Assembly (NCBI GenBank): GCA_020621865.1
Contig: JAHRYW010000001.1
Location: forward strand, 199,177-263,176
Direction: 5' to 3'
DNA length: 64,000 nt
Source: Betaproteobacteria bacterium
GTDB lineage: Bacteria; Pseudomonadota; Gammaproteobacteria; Burkholderiales; Rhodocyclaceae
Program-made: the position numbers and the translations under genes
Notes under the pieces: model-generated
Databases searched by the model: none
What the model was told of the DNA's origin: nothing
What the model saw: the letters and a program-made list of their open reading frames with translations, nothing else
In this document: positions 50,290 through 62,780 of the stretch, piece by piece
Layout of the letters: the number at the start of each line of letters is the position of its first letter
Position numbering within the stretch: the stretch's first letter is position 1

Positions 50290-51171
50290 ATGGAAATTTT
50301 TGGAATCCCGACCGCCTTGCTCGGCAGCCAGCTGCTGGTGGGGCTGATCAACGGCTCGTTCTACGCCATCCTCAGCCTCGGGCTGGCGATCATCTTCGGC
50401 CTGCTCAACATCATCAATTTCTGCCATGGCGCGCAGTACATGATGGGGGCCTTCGTCGCCTGGATCGCGCTGACCCGCTTCGGCATCAATTACTGGGTGG
50501 CCCTGATCGGGGCGCCGCTGATCGTCGGCGTCGTCGGGGTGTTGATCGAGCGCCTGATGCTGCGCCGGCTGTACAAGCTCGACCATCTCTACGGCCTGCT
50601 GCTGACTTTCGGTCTGGCGCTGATCATCGAGGGCATCTTCCGCGACCAGTTCGGCATTTCCGGCGAAAGCTACGAGGTGCCGGAAGCGCTGACCGGCGGC
50701 GTCAATCTTGGCTTCATGTTCCTGCCCATCTATCGCGGCTGGGTCATCGTCGCCTCGCTGATCGTCTGCTTCGGCACCTGGTACATGATCGAACGGACCA
50801 AGCTCGGCGCCTACCTGCGCGCCGGCACCGAGAATTCGCAGATGGTCCAGGCGCTGGGCATCAACGTACCGCTGCTGATCACCTTCACCTACGGCTATGG
50901 CGTGGCGCTGGCCGCCTTCGCCGGCGTGCTCGCGGCGCCGATCTTCCAGGTCAATCCGCTGATGGGTTCCAACCTGATCATCGTCGTCTTCGCCGTCGTG
51001 GTCATCGGCGGCATGGGCTCGATCATGGGCTCCATCCTGACCGGGCTCGGGCTCGGGCTGGTCGAGGGCATGACCAAGGTGTTCTACCCGGAAGCCTCCA
51101 GCGTGGTCGTCTTCGTGATCATGGTCATCGTCCTGCTGGTCCGCCCGGCCGGCCTGTTCGGCAAGTCCTGA
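50290..51171 (+). CDS. livH: ABC transporter permease LivH
   Basis: 293 aa with about eight membrane helices. LivH type: GLINGSFYAILSLGLAIIFGLLNIINFCHG near the start is split by a helix break, RAGTENSQMVQALGINV is the cytoplasmic coupling loop, and VVVIGGMGSIMGSILTGLGLG is the late motif. It forms the inner-membrane channel with LivM. Starts 55 bp after the binding-protein gene. Confidence 0.92.
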   Translation: MEIFGIPTALLGSQLLVGLINGSFYAILSLGLAIIFGLLNIINFCHGAQYMMGAFVAWIALTRFGINYWVALIGAPLIVGVVGVLIERLMLRRLYKLDHLYGLLLTFGLALIIEGIFRDQFGISGESYEVPEALTGGVNLGFMFLPIYRGWVIVASLIVCFGTWYMIERTKLGAYLRAGTENSQMVQALGINVPLLITFTYGYGVALAAFAGVLAAPIFQVNPLMGSNLIIVVFAVVVIGGMGSIMGSILTGLGLGLVEGMTKVFYPEASSVVVFVIMVIVLLVRPAGLFGKS

Positions 51172-51187
51172 GGCGGCGGGGGAAAAC

Positions 51188-52138
51188 ATGAACTCGAAAT
51201 CCTATCTGGAAACCAAGCTCCCGCTGCTGTTCGGCGTGCTGTTCGTGATCGGTCTGGTCGCTCCCTTCGCGGTGTACCCGACCTTCCTGATGAAGATTCT
51301 CTGCTACGCGCTGTTCGCCTGCGCCTTCAACCTGCTGCTCGGCTTTGCCGGCCTGCTTTCCTTCGGCCATGCGGCCTTCCTCGGCACGGCCGGCTATGTC
51401 TGCGGCATGATGGTGCGCGACGTCGGCGTCACGCCGGAAGTCGGCATCCTGGCCGGCACCGTCGCGGCCGGCCTGCTTGGCTGGCTGTTCGGCACGCTGG
51501 CCATCCGGCGGACCGGCATCTATTTCGCGATGATCACCCTGGCCTTGGCCCAGATGGTTTTCTTCCTCGCCCTCCAGATCAAGGAAACGGGCGGAGAGGA
51601 CGGCCTGCAGGGCGTGCCGCGCGGCCACCTGTTCGGCGTCGTCGACCTGTCCGACAACCTGGCCATGTATTACTTGGTGTTCGCCATCTTCTGCGTCGGT
51701 TTCTTCGTCATCTACCGGACCATCCATTCGCCCTTCGGCCAGATTCTCAAGGCCATCCGCGAGAACGAACCGCGTGCCGTTTCGCTCGGCTACGACGTCA
51801 ATAAATTCAAGCTGATCGCCTTCGTCATTTCCGCGGCGCTGGCCGGCACGGCCGGGGCGACCAAAACCCTGGTCTTCCAGCTCGCCTCGCTGAGCGACGT
51901 GCATTGGCACGCCTCCGGCGAAGTCGTGCTGATGACCCTGCTCGGCGGCCTGGGCACCATTCTCGGGCCGATCGTCGGTGCGGCGACCATCGTGTCGCTG
52001 CAAACCCAGCTGGCCGACTCGGTCGGTTCCTGGGTGACGGTGATCATGGGGGTGATCTTCGTGATCTGCGTGCTCAGCTTCCGGCGCGGCATCGTCGGCG
52101 AACTGCAGGTGCTGATCAAGCGCTCCGGGGTGAACTGA
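51188..52138 (+). CDS. livM: ABC transporter permease LivM
   Basis: 316 aa with about nine membrane helices. LivM features: LLLGFAGLLSFGHAAFLGTAGY, the coupling segment KAIRENEPRAVSLGYDVNKFK, and LLGGLGTILGPIVGAATI. It pairs with LivH. Last gene of the importer; begins 16 bp after livH. It converges on an exported protein of unknown function. Confidence 0.92.
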   Translation: MNSKSYLETKLPLLFGVLFVIGLVAPFAVYPTFLMKILCYALFACAFNLLLGFAGLLSFGHAAFLGTAGYVCGMMVRDVGVTPEVGILAGTVAAGLLGWLFGTLAIRRTGIYFAMITLALAQMVFFLALQIKETGGEDGLQGVPRGHLFGVVDLSDNLAMYYLVFAIFCVGFFVIYRTIHSPFGQILKAIRENEPRAVSLGYDVNKFKLIAFVISAALAGTAGATKTLVFQLASLSDVHWHASGEVVLMTLLGGLGTILGPIVGAATIVSLQTQLADSVGSWVTVIMGVIFVICVLSFRRGIVGELQVLIKRSGVN

Positions 52139-52159
52139 GGCCGGAGCGCCGCGCAGTGC

Positions 52160-53203
52160 TTACAGCGCCACCTTCAGCTGTTTGACGAAGGACTGGCTGG
52201 TGCTGCTCAGTTCCTCGACCAGCATCTGGTTGAACGAGGCGTTGTCGACGACCACTTCATAATCCTTGGCCACGTTGGCGCCGGCCTTGAGCGCTCCGGC
52301 GAGGCCCCCGGTGACCAGGCCGAGGGCGATGCCGCCAACCGTGTCGGCCGTGCGCAAGGCCTTGCCGCCGGTGCTGGTGACTTCGTTCATCGCGCCGACC
52401 GTCTTGCTGCTGGCGACCGGTTCGCCCAGCGAAATCTTGCTCTGTTCGCCTTCCGGCGAGTAGACGACAAAGCGATTGACGTAGGAGGGCAGGGACAGCG
52501 AGGCCTTGCTGTCTACACTATTGCCGACCCAGAAGCCCTTGGTCGTCGTCAGCAGCGTCGGGACCACGGTGAAGCGTACCTTCAGCACATGGGCGCCGAG
52601 TTTTTTGGCCAGCGCGAATTCGGCATTCTGGACGCCGGCCGTGGCGAAGCCGGAAGAAAATTTGCTGCCGAAAGTCATGTACAGGTCTTCCGGCCCCTGG
52701 CCGCTGAACAGGCTCTTGCGGAAGACGTTCTGTTCGTTCTGGATCAGCATCGGCACGCCGGTCGTGCCCAGATAGAGGCCCTTGCCGGCCTTGGCGTCCT
52801 CTTCGTGCGGGGTCGGCCTGGCTGCCTCGACGATGGTCTTGTATTCGGCAAGCTCCTGCAGCTTTTCCGGCGGAACGATCTCGATTCCGGCGGCTTCAAG
52901 TTGGCTCAGCAACTGGCGGTAATAATTGTCCACCACCGGCTGCCAACTGGCGGCATCGTGGCCTTTCAGCGTCACGCTGACCGAATTCGGCTTGCCCGAG
53001 ATCAGGTTGCCGAGGTCGCCACCTTCGCTGGCTTTCAGGTAGGTCAGGATTTCGACGCTGAACGAGGTGACGGCGACCCGTTTCAGGGTTTTCAGGTATT
53101 CCGGGTTGTCCGTCTGGACGTAATTGGCGGCGGGTTCATCGGCCTGCGAGACAGGGGCGGCCAGCAGGCCGGCCAGCGCGACGGCGATCCAGATTTTCTT
53201 CAT
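52160..53203 (-). CDS. Exported protein of unknown function
   Basis: 347 aa from MKKIWIAVALAGLLAAPVSQA, a signal peptide; AGGA is upstream and the twelve codons further up are not needed. After the signal it is a beta-rich soluble protein with segments KRVAVTSFSVEILTYLKAS and LLSQLEAAGIEIVPPEKLQEL, which recall periplasmic/lipoprotein assembly domains such as CsgG-like proteins, though I cannot assign one. A Gly/Ala-rich region lies near residue 300 (GGIALGLVTGGLAGALKAG). It is on the metH strand, downstream of it, but has its own leader with a hairpin. Function unknown. Confidence 0.75.
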   Translation of the reverse strand: MKKIWIAVALAGLLAAPVSQADEPAANYVQTDNPEYLKTLKRVAVTSFSVEILTYLKASEGGDLGNLISGKPNSVSVTLKGHDAASWQPVVDNYYRQLLSQLEAAGIEIVPPEKLQELAEYKTIVEAARPTPHEEDAKAGKGLYLGTTGVPMLIQNEQNVFRKSLFSGQGPEDLYMTFGSKFSSGFATAGVQNAEFALAKKLGAHVLKVRFTVVPTLLTTTKGFWVGNSVDSKASLSLPSYVNRFVVYSPEGEQSKISLGEPVASSKTVGAMNEVTSTGGKALRTADTVGGIALGLVTGGLAGALKAGANVAKDYEVVVDNASFNQMLVEELSSTSQSFVKQLKVAL

Positions 53204-53228
53204 TTCGGGGTCCTGGCAAATGGAATGG

Positions 53229-53249
53229 ACCGGCGGCATCGCCGCCGGT
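53229..53249. promoter_or_regulatory. Hairpin in leader of exported protein gene
   Basis: ACCGGCGGC and GCCGCCGGT form a nine-base perfect stem around ATC, 26 bp upstream of the start codon. It could terminate metH readthrough weakly or act in the leader; there is no clear T-run. Confidence 0.45.
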
Positions 53250-53317
53250 CCCCGCGGTCATCCGGGGGCATGCCAGTGTAATTGCCGGGATGGCACCCGG
53301 GCAAGCCTGCGCTACCT

Positions 53318-56983
<3,666 letters not shown>

Positions 56984-57021
56984 GATCACCTCGGCAAAAC
57001 GGAATGCACCGGGGACGCCGC

Positions 57022-57068
57022 AAAAACAAACGGCGCCACAAACCGGCTGGGGTTTGCGAGCGCCGTTG
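57022..57068 (-). terminator. Riboswitch expression platform terminator
   Basis: On the minus strand AACGGCGC pairs with GCGCCGTT, the stem continues with CAAACC/GGTTTG, and TGTTTTTGCG follows. Its 5' arm includes the strand needed for the SAH riboswitch pseudoknot, so the two folds exclude each other. Confidence 0.75.
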
Positions 57069-57122
57069 ATCATTGCCGAGCCTGGCCCCGGACTAAGTCA
57101 GGGTCGCAGCGCTCCTCGGCAG
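57052..57122 (-). promoter_or_regulatory. S-adenosylhomocysteine riboswitch upstream of metH
   Basis: Read on the minus strand: CCGAGGAGCGCTGC, a variable loop, CCAGGCTCGG closing the P1 stem, then AACGGCGCTCG that can pair back with GAGCGCTG as the pseudoknot. This is the SAH (ahcY) riboswitch pattern known upstream of ahcY and metH in proteobacteria. Its 3' strand is shared with the following terminator, which predicts that SAH binding blocks termination and turns metH on when SAH rises. Confidence 0.92.
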
Positions 57123-57198
57123 AACCAGTAGTTTACCGGGCGCGCCGCCGGCTGCCAAGTTAAGCGCCTGATTTTGCGGCAAAGCCGGCAAAAAAATC

Positions 57199-57236
57199 TG
57201 ATTTTTGCCCTTTTTTGGGGCCGACCGTAGCATTCG
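57199..57236 (-). repeat. Dispersed USS-like repeat, copy 12
   Basis: Minus-strand core CGAATGCTACGGTCGG followed by A6 and A5 tracts. It lies just past the stop of the sensor kinase gene, between it and the metH leader. Confidence 0.92.
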
Positions 57237-57244
57237 GGCCGCGC

Positions 57245-59293
57245 TCAACTCAGCGGTTCGCAGCGCAGCCAGACGACAAAACTGGCGCCCTGGCCGACGG
57301 TGCTGGTTGCCGTCAGCCGGCCACCGTAGCGCTCAACCAGGTTCTTGCTGACCCACAGGCCAAGCCCGGTGCCGCCCGGTTTCTTGGCCGTGAAGAAGGG
57401 TTCGAACAGCTTGTCGAGGTCGGCCTGGGTGATACCAGGCCCGGTGTCGCCGACGACGATGCGGATGCCGACCGGCATGTCGGCCTCATCCCAGTCCTCG
57501 ATGCCGATTTTCAGCACACCGCCGTCGGGCATCGCCTGGATGGCGTTGACCAGCAGGTTGATGACCACCTGCTGCAGTTCGTTCTTGTTGCAGGTGATCT
57601 GCCGTGTCGAGTCGAGGTGCTGTTCGATGGCGATGTTGCCGGTCTTCAGCAAGTGGCGGACGAGGACCAGGCTGTCCTGGATCAGCGTTGGCGGGGCGAC
57701 CGGCTCCAGGTAGCCGACGTAATCCTGCGGCCGGGCGAATTGCAGCAGCTTGGCGACGATCAGCCGGATGCGATGGACCTGTTCCTGGATCAGCCGGATT
57801 TCCGGTTCGACCGGCTCGGCCGCCTCGCCGAGCACGTCACGCAGCACGTCGAGGTTGCCCTGGATGACGGCGATCGGATTGTTGATCTCGTGGGCGACGC
57901 CGGCGGTGAGCTGGCCGATGGCGGCCAGCTTTTCGTTCATGACCAGTTGCGACTGGGCGGCCTTGAGGTCGGCGACGGCCTGTTCCAGTTCGGTCGTCCG
58001 TTCGGCGACCTTGGCGTCGAGCGCCTCACCCCAGCGCTTTAGCGATCGGGCCTGGGCCTGCAGTTTGTCCAGCATGCGGTCGAAATGGGCAGCGACGATG
58101 CCCAGCTCGTCCTGGCTTTCGACGGCGCCGACCCGGGCGTTGTCCTGTCCCTGTTCGATGGCGTGCATGGTTGCGTGCATGCGCTCGATCGGCTTGAAGA
58201 CGCGGCGCGCCCAGAGCACCGCGAAGATGCCGGCGACCAGCATGGCGACGGCGAAGAGGGCGGCGACGGCGGCGAAGGCCTGCTTTCGGGCGGCGGCGAA
58301 AGGGCCTTCGAGAAAGCCGACGTAGAGCATGCCGATGCGCTCGCCGCGGCCGTCGAGCAAGGGTTCGTAGGCCGACACGTACCAGTCGTTGACGACGAAG
58401 GCGCGGTCCAGCCAGGTATCGCCCTTGCCGAGCACGCTGTCGTAGACCGCCTGCGAGACGCGGGTGCCGATTGCCCGGGTGTCGCCGAACAGGCGGACGT
58501 TGGTGGCCACCCGCAGATCGCCGAGAAAGAGCGTCGCGGTGCCGGCACTGCCGAAGGGCAGGGCGCCCTCGGGGTAGACGATGGCGTTCAGGCGGTCGAT
58601 GAAATCAAGGTTCTTGTTGAGCAGCGCGCCGCCGGCCAGCACGCCGAGCAGTCGGCCGTCAGCGTCGACCACCGGGGCGGCGGACTGGATGACCAGGCCG
58701 CTGGTATCGACGTCGCGCGGATCGGGCCGGGCGTTCGGGGTCGGGATCAGCGGCGTGCGGGCGATGGCGACCAGTTCCGGCTTGATGGCGGCGAGCTGTT
58801 CGGCCGGGAAGACTTCGGTCTCGGTTCGCGCCCGGCCGCCCAGCGCGTCGGCGATGGCCGGCCAGCGTTCGGCCTCGGCCTGACTGCGCTTGAGATCGAT
58901 AAAGCGCAGGAAATCGAGGCGGTACTCGATCTGCGTCGCGTTGAGCAGTTCGGCCATCGCCGCCGAGGGCTGGCCGCCGCCGCGGCGCAGGGCGCGGGCC
59001 AGGCGTTCCGATTCGGCCAGGCTGGTCACCGAGCGGCCGACGCTGTCGCTAACCCGCTGGTAGTAGCCGTGGGCGACCGCGAGGTCGGTGCGGACCTTGG
59101 CGACGAGCAGGCGGTCGAGGTGGTTGCCGCCCCACCAGGCCAGCGCGGCGACGGTGATCGGCGCGACGACGCCGAGCGGGATCAGCGCCAGCGCCAGCAG
59201 GCGGACGCGGATCGAGCGGTGGCTGGCCGGCGCCTCGGCCAGGTCGCTGCCGGCGGGCGGTTTGGTGGAAATCAGATGCCCCAGGCCTGACAC
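57245..59293 (-). CDS. Sensor histidine kinase with periplasmic Cache-like domain
   Basis: 682 aa. A first helix (about 28-50), a periplasmic region of about 270 residues resembling a single/double Cache sensor (FVVNDWYVSAYEPLLDGRGERIGMLYVGF), a second helix (about 340-362), HAMP, a coiled coil, HisKA with His in AGVAHEINNPIAVIQGNLD and HATPase_c (NLLVNAIQAMPDGG, GGTGLGLWVSKNL). The HEINNP form is typical of kinases paired with sigma-54 regulators such as DctB/AtoS. Its ATG overlaps the regulator's stop by 22 bp, so they form one operon. Possible ligands are organic acids. Confidence 0.92.
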   Translation of the reverse strand: MSGLGHLISTKPPAGSDLAEAPASHRSIRVRLLALALIPLGVVAPITVAALAWWGGNHLDRLLVAKVRTDLAVAHGYYQRVSDSVGRSVTSLAESERLARALRRGGGQPSAAMAELLNATQIEYRLDFLRFIDLKRSQAEAERWPAIADALGGRARTETEVFPAEQLAAIKPELVAIARTPLIPTPNARPDPRDVDTSGLVIQSAAPVVDADGRLLGVLAGGALLNKNLDFIDRLNAIVYPEGALPFGSAGTATLFLGDLRVATNVRLFGDTRAIGTRVSQAVYDSVLGKGDTWLDRAFVVNDWYVSAYEPLLDGRGERIGMLYVGFLEGPFAAARKQAFAAVAALFAVAMLVAGIFAVLWARRVFKPIERMHATMHAIEQGQDNARVGAVESQDELGIVAAHFDRMLDKLQAQARSLKRWGEALDAKVAERTTELEQAVADLKAAQSQLVMNEKLAAIGQLTAGVAHEINNPIAVIQGNLDVLRDVLGEAAEPVEPEIRLIQEQVHRIRLIVAKLLQFARPQDYVGYLEPVAPPTLIQDSLVLVRHLLKTGNIAIEQHLDSTRQITCNKNELQQVVINLLVNAIQAMPDGGVLKIGIEDWDEADMPVGIRIVVGDTGPGITQADLDKLFEPFFTAKKPGGTGLGLWVSKNLVERYGGRLTATSTVGQGASFVVWLRCEPLS

Positions 59294-60756
59294 TTGCGGT
59301 CCATGGTCTTGCGCGAAATGCCCAAGCGGCGCCCGGCCTCGGACTTGTTGCCTTCGCAGGCGGAGAGCACGGCCAGGATGTGGCGCTTTTCGACGGCAGC
59401 CAGCGTTTCGTCGCTGGCTGCCGTGGCGTGGAGGCCGACGTCAGGTTCGGGGCCGATGTGAGTCACCCCGGCCAGTGGGCCGGGGCTTCCTCGCCACGAA
59501 TTTGGGGAGCCTTCGGCTCCTTGCAGGCCTGTTTCGCTGACCCCGCCATAAATGGCGCGGCTTGCGCTCACCCCGTGGTCAAACCAGCCGAGGATCAGCG
59601 AGCGCTCGACCAGGTTGCGCAGTTCGCGGACATTGCCCGGCCAGTCGTAGTCGCTGAGCCGGGCGGCGGTGCGCGGATCGAGGGCGAGCGGCGGCACGCC
59701 GAGATTGGGCGTCAGCTGGGCCATGAAATGCTCGACCAGCAGCGGGATGTCCTCCGGCCGTTCGCGCAGCGGCGGCAGGGTGACTTCCAGCACCTGCAAC
59801 CGGTAATAGAGATCCTGCCGAAAACGCTGGGCGGCGACCTCGCCTTTCAGGTCGCGGTTGGTGGCGGCGATGACCCGGACATCGACGGCGATTTCCTGCT
59901 CCGAGCCAACCGGCCGGATACGCCGTTCTTCAAGGGCGCGGAGCAGCTTGGCCTGGGCGGCCAGCGGCAGTTCGGAAATTTCATCAAGAAACAGCGTGCC
60001 GCCGCGGGCGTAGTAGAACAGCCCCTCGCGGCTCTGCTGGGCGCCGGTGTAGGCGCCCTTGACGTGGCCGAACAGCTCGGACTCGATCAATTCGGCCGAG
60101 ATCGCGGCGCAATTGACCGGCACGAAGGGGCCGTTGGCGCGCGGGCTCATCCGGTGCAGGGCGCGGGCGGCGACCTCCTTGCCGGTGCCCGACTCGCCGG
60201 TCAGCAGAATGGTCGCCGGGGTCGGCGCGATGCGCTTGAGGCGGTCGCAGACGGCGAGCATGGTGGCGGACTGGCCGACCATGCCGTCGATGGTCGGCGT
60301 GCGTTCCTCGACCTCGCGGCGCAGCACGAAGTTCTCGCGGCGCAGGCCGGAGCGCTCGAAACAGCGCTCGACAGCGTTGTGCATCTGAGCCACGGAAAAG
60401 GGCTTGAGCAGGAAATCGGCCGCCCCGGCGCGCAGCGCGTCGATGGCCGTGTCGAGATCGGCGTAGGCGGTCATCATGATCACATCGCCAGCAAACCCGT
60501 CCTGGCGCAGCTCGTGCAGCCAGTCGATGCCGGAGCAGCCGGGCAGGGCGATGTCGAGCACGATCAGGTCGTACAGTTGGCGCTGCAACAGCGGCGTCGC
60601 CGCCTCGACGCTGTCGGCGGTGTCGACCTTGCCGTAGCGTCGGGTCAGCGCCCGCTGCAGAAAACTGACCATGCCCGGTTCGTCGTCGACGACGAGGATC
60701 GAGAACTGTTGGCGCAGTGCGCGGTCGGCGTCTTCGGCCGGATTATTGTTGTCCAT
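59272..60756 (-). CDS. Sigma-54 dependent response regulator
   Basis: 494 aa from [14 protein letters not shown], with GGAGGAGC upstream. Receiver (about 18-130, Asp in [13 protein letters not shown]), AAA+ domain (Walker A GESGTGKE, sigma-54 contact loop GAYTGA, Walker [19 protein letters not shown]) and a C-terminal Fis HTH ([19 protein letters not shown]). The GAYTGA loop is the accepted variant of GAFTGA. The linker before the HTH contains an in-frame palindromic insert (59466-59560). It controls unknown genes with its cognate Cache kinase. Confidence 0.93.
   Translation of the reverse strand: MDNNNPAEDADRALRQQFSILVVDDEPGMVSFLQRALTRRYGKVDTADSVEAATPLLQRQLYDLIVLDIALPGCSGIDWLHELRQDGFAGDVIMMTAYADLDTAIDALRAGAADFLLKPFSVAQMHNAVERCFERSGLRRENFVLRREVEERTPTIDGMVGQSATMLAVCDRLKRIAPTPATILLTGESGTGKEVAARALHRMSPRANGPFVPVNCAAISAELIESELFGHVKGAYTGAQQSREGLFYYARGGTLFLDEISELPLAAQAKLLRALEERRIRPVGSEQEIAVDVRVIAATNRDLKGEVAAQRFRQDLYYRLQVLEVTLPPLRERPEDIPLLVEHFMAQLTPNLGVPPLALDPRTAARLSDYDWPGNVRELRNLVERSLILGWFDHGVSASRAIYGGVSETGLQGAEGSPNSWRGSPGPLAGVTHIGPEPDVGLHATAASDETLAAVEKRHILAVLSACEGNKSEAGRRLGISRKTMDRKCQAWGI
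59466..59560. repeat. In-frame palindromic element inside the sigma-54 regulator gene
   Basis: Three adjacent hairpins: CCCCGGCC/GGCCGGGG (59466-59485), GGAGCC/GGCTCC (59506-59520) and CCGCCAT/ATGGCG (59544-59560). They sit in the linker between AAA+ and HTH and encode roughly [21 protein letters not shown] residues, unlike the flanking family sequence. It looks like an inserted palindromic repeat tolerated in a flexible region. Confidence 0.6.
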
Positions 60757-61385
60757 GCTCCTCCTTGATTCGTTGGCATCATCGCAAATTTGGAGGGGGA
60801 CAGGCAATTTCTGAGGGTGCCTTTTCTCAAGCTGTGTTTTCCGCGCTTGAGGCGCGTCTTACTTTCTTTTGCTTCGCCAAAAGAAAGGTAAGCAAAGAAA
60901 AGGCGACCCTGGGTCGGCGCCGGCTACGCCGGTTCCCTGCGCTACTCGGCAGGCCGGGCGGCTGCGGAACTCGGGGCTGCGCCCCTCAGACAGTCCTCGC
61001 CGAAAGCCCCCGGCCTTCCTGCGTTGCTCGGCGCCTCCCAAGGGGCCCGGAAAAACATCCGTGGCCGAGCTGGGGAATTTCAAATTTGGGCATTTTTTCG
61101 GCCTGACCGTAGCATTTCGGCCGGATAGACCCTTCCGCCCGGACGCCTTTCGGGTCCCCCTGAGAGGCGCTGAGCAACGCAGCCGCTGGCGGAAAAAGGG
61201 CGAGGACTGTTTGAGGGCCGAAGGCCCGAGTTCCGCAGCCCCCGCCAGTGGCGAGTAGCGCAAGGGACCGGCGAAGCCGGCGCCGACCCGGGGGTCGCCT
61301 TTTCTTTGGCTACTTTCTTTTGGCGAAGCAAAAGAAAGTACGCCCGCCCTCAAGGCGGAAAGCACGGGTCCAGAAAAGGCACTCC
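60757..61385. repeat. Intergenic region with large inverted repeat
   Basis: About 630 bp without a credible gene. From about 60843 to 61358 two arms of roughly 215 bp are imperfect inverted copies; each outer end carries ACTTTCTTTTGCTTCGCC followed by AAAAGAAAG, itself a hairpin, and then AAAGAAAAGGCGACC. This is the widespread proteobacterial repeat often misannotated as small proteins. The central loop holds USS-like copy 13. The leftmost bases carry the leader of the sigma-54 regulator gene. Confidence 0.85.
61079..61120 (-). repeat. Dispersed USS-like repeat, copy 13
   Basis: Minus-strand core GAAATGCTACGGTCAGG, followed by A6 and AAATTT tracts. It lies in the loop between the arms of the large inverted repeat. 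Confidence 0.9.
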
Positions 61386-62654
61386 TTAAATCAGCCCCTC
61401 AAACATCTGCACCTGCACCATCTCCCCCGCCTGCACGCCCGCACACTCCTCAGGCAACACCACAAAGCAGTTCGCCTCCGACATCGACCGCAACACCCCC
61501 GACCCCTGGTTACCGGTGGTCCGCACCTGCCAACGCCCATCAACCAGCGTGACTTCGCCGCGCAGATATTCCCGCCGCCCCGGTTGCTTCTTGATCGCAT
61601 TGCCCGATACCACCGTCAGCAGCGGCCGCTCGGGGATCGGATCGAGGCCGGACAGGCGGAGCAGGGCGTCGAGGGCGAACTGGGTGTAGCTGACCATCAC
61701 CGCGACCGGGTTGCCGGGCAGGCCGAACAGCCAGGCGTTGCCGACCTTGCCGAAGGCCATCGGGCGGCCGGGCTTGATGTTCAGCTTCCAGAAACGGACT
61801 TCGCCCAGCTTGTCGAGGACGTCCTTGATGAAATCTGCTTCGCCGACCGAGACGCCGCCGGTGGTGATGATTGCGTCGGCCATCCGGGCGGCTTCGGCCA
61901 GCGTCGCTTCAAGGGCTTCCGGGCGGTCGGGGACGACGCCGAGGTCGAGGATGTCGGCGCCCAGGCGGGTCAGCAGGCCATGCAGCGTGTAGCGGTTGCT
62001 GTCGTAGATCTGGCCCGGGGCGAGCGGGTTGCCGAGCGAGGCGAGTTCGTCGCCGGTCGAGAAGAAGGCGACGCGCAGACCGCGCTTGACGTCGACTTCG
62101 ACGACGCCGAGCGAGGCGATCAACCCGAGTTCGGCCGGGCCGACCTTCTTGCCGGCGGGCAGGGCGACGGCGCCGCGGGCCAGGTCTTCGCCGGCGCGCC
62201 GGGTGTTCTGGCCGCATTTCTGGCCGGGCGGGACGATTACGTCGTTGCCTTCTACGCGCGTCGCTTCCTGGACGATCACCGTGTCGGCGCCGGCCGGCAA
62301 CACGGCGCCGGTCATGATGCGCACCGCCTGACCCTTGCCGACCAGGCCGGAGAAGGCGTTGCCGGCGAAGGCGGTGCCGACCACGTTCAGGCGGGTCTCG
62401 CTGGCGGCGGCCAGGCTGTCGAAGCGGATGGCGTAGCCGTCCATCGCCGAGTTGTCGTGGGCCGGGACGTCGTGCGGGGCGATGATGTCGGCGGCCAGGA
62501 TGCGGCCCAGCGCGTCGCGGACCGGGACGAATTCGTGGCCGGTGATCGGGCTGACTTCGGCGAGCAGGCGCAGGCGCGCTTCGGCAGCGGACAGGGCGCG
62601 GTTTTCGTCGGCCGGGGTGGCACAGGTGTCGGGAGAGAGTCGCGAGTCGGTCAT
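61386..62654 (-). CDS. moeA: Molybdopterin molybdenumtransferase
   Basis: 422 aa. MoeA inserts molybdate into adenylylated molybdopterin. Family motifs are present: DNSAMDGYAIRFD near the N-terminus, FSTGDELASLGNPLAPGQIYDSN, GGVSVGEADFIKDVL and FGLPGNPVAVMVSY, then a C-terminal beta domain. It lies next to a tungstate/molybdate-type ABC transporter read in the same direction, with 126 bp between, which fits a metal-cofactor module. Confidence 0.95.
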   Translation of the reverse strand: MTDSRLSPDTCATPADENRALSAAEARLRLLAEVSPITGHEFVPVRDALGRILAADIIAPHDVPAHDNSAMDGYAIRFDSLAAASETRLNVVGTAFAGNAFSGLVGKGQAVRIMTGAVLPAGADTVIVQEATRVEGNDVIVPPGQKCGQNTRRAGEDLARGAVALPAGKKVGPAELGLIASLGVVEVDVKRGLRVAFFSTGDELASLGNPLAPGQIYDSNRYTLHGLLTRLGADILDLGVVPDRPEALEATLAEAARMADAIITTGGVSVGEADFIKDVLDKLGEVRFWKLNIKPGRPMAFGKVGNAWLFGLPGNPVAVMVSYTQFALDALLRLSGLDPIPERPLLTVVSGNAIKKQPGRREYLRGEVTLVDGRWQVRTTGNQGSGVLRSMSEANCFVVLPEECAGVQAGEMVQVQMFEGLI

Positions 62655-62780
62655 GGCTTCACTTTCTGGCGTGGGGAAGGGCCGCTTCGGAGGCGGCCGG
62701 TGTCGGTTTGGACAGGCGGGGGCGGGCAGGATTCAGCGGCATCGGGCCGCCGAAGCCAGGCGGGAGCGTTTGGCCGGCCA

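Noticed and set aside
57317..57335. CCACCGTAGCGCTC in the sensor kinase gene, resembling the repeat core
   Set aside because: The ATTC end and A/T tracts are missing, and the sequence encodes the common kinase motif ERYGGRL.
60859..61365. Small open frames in the large inverted repeat
   Set aside because: Mirror-image arms generate matching Arg/Pro-rich frames; this repeat family is a known source of false proteins.
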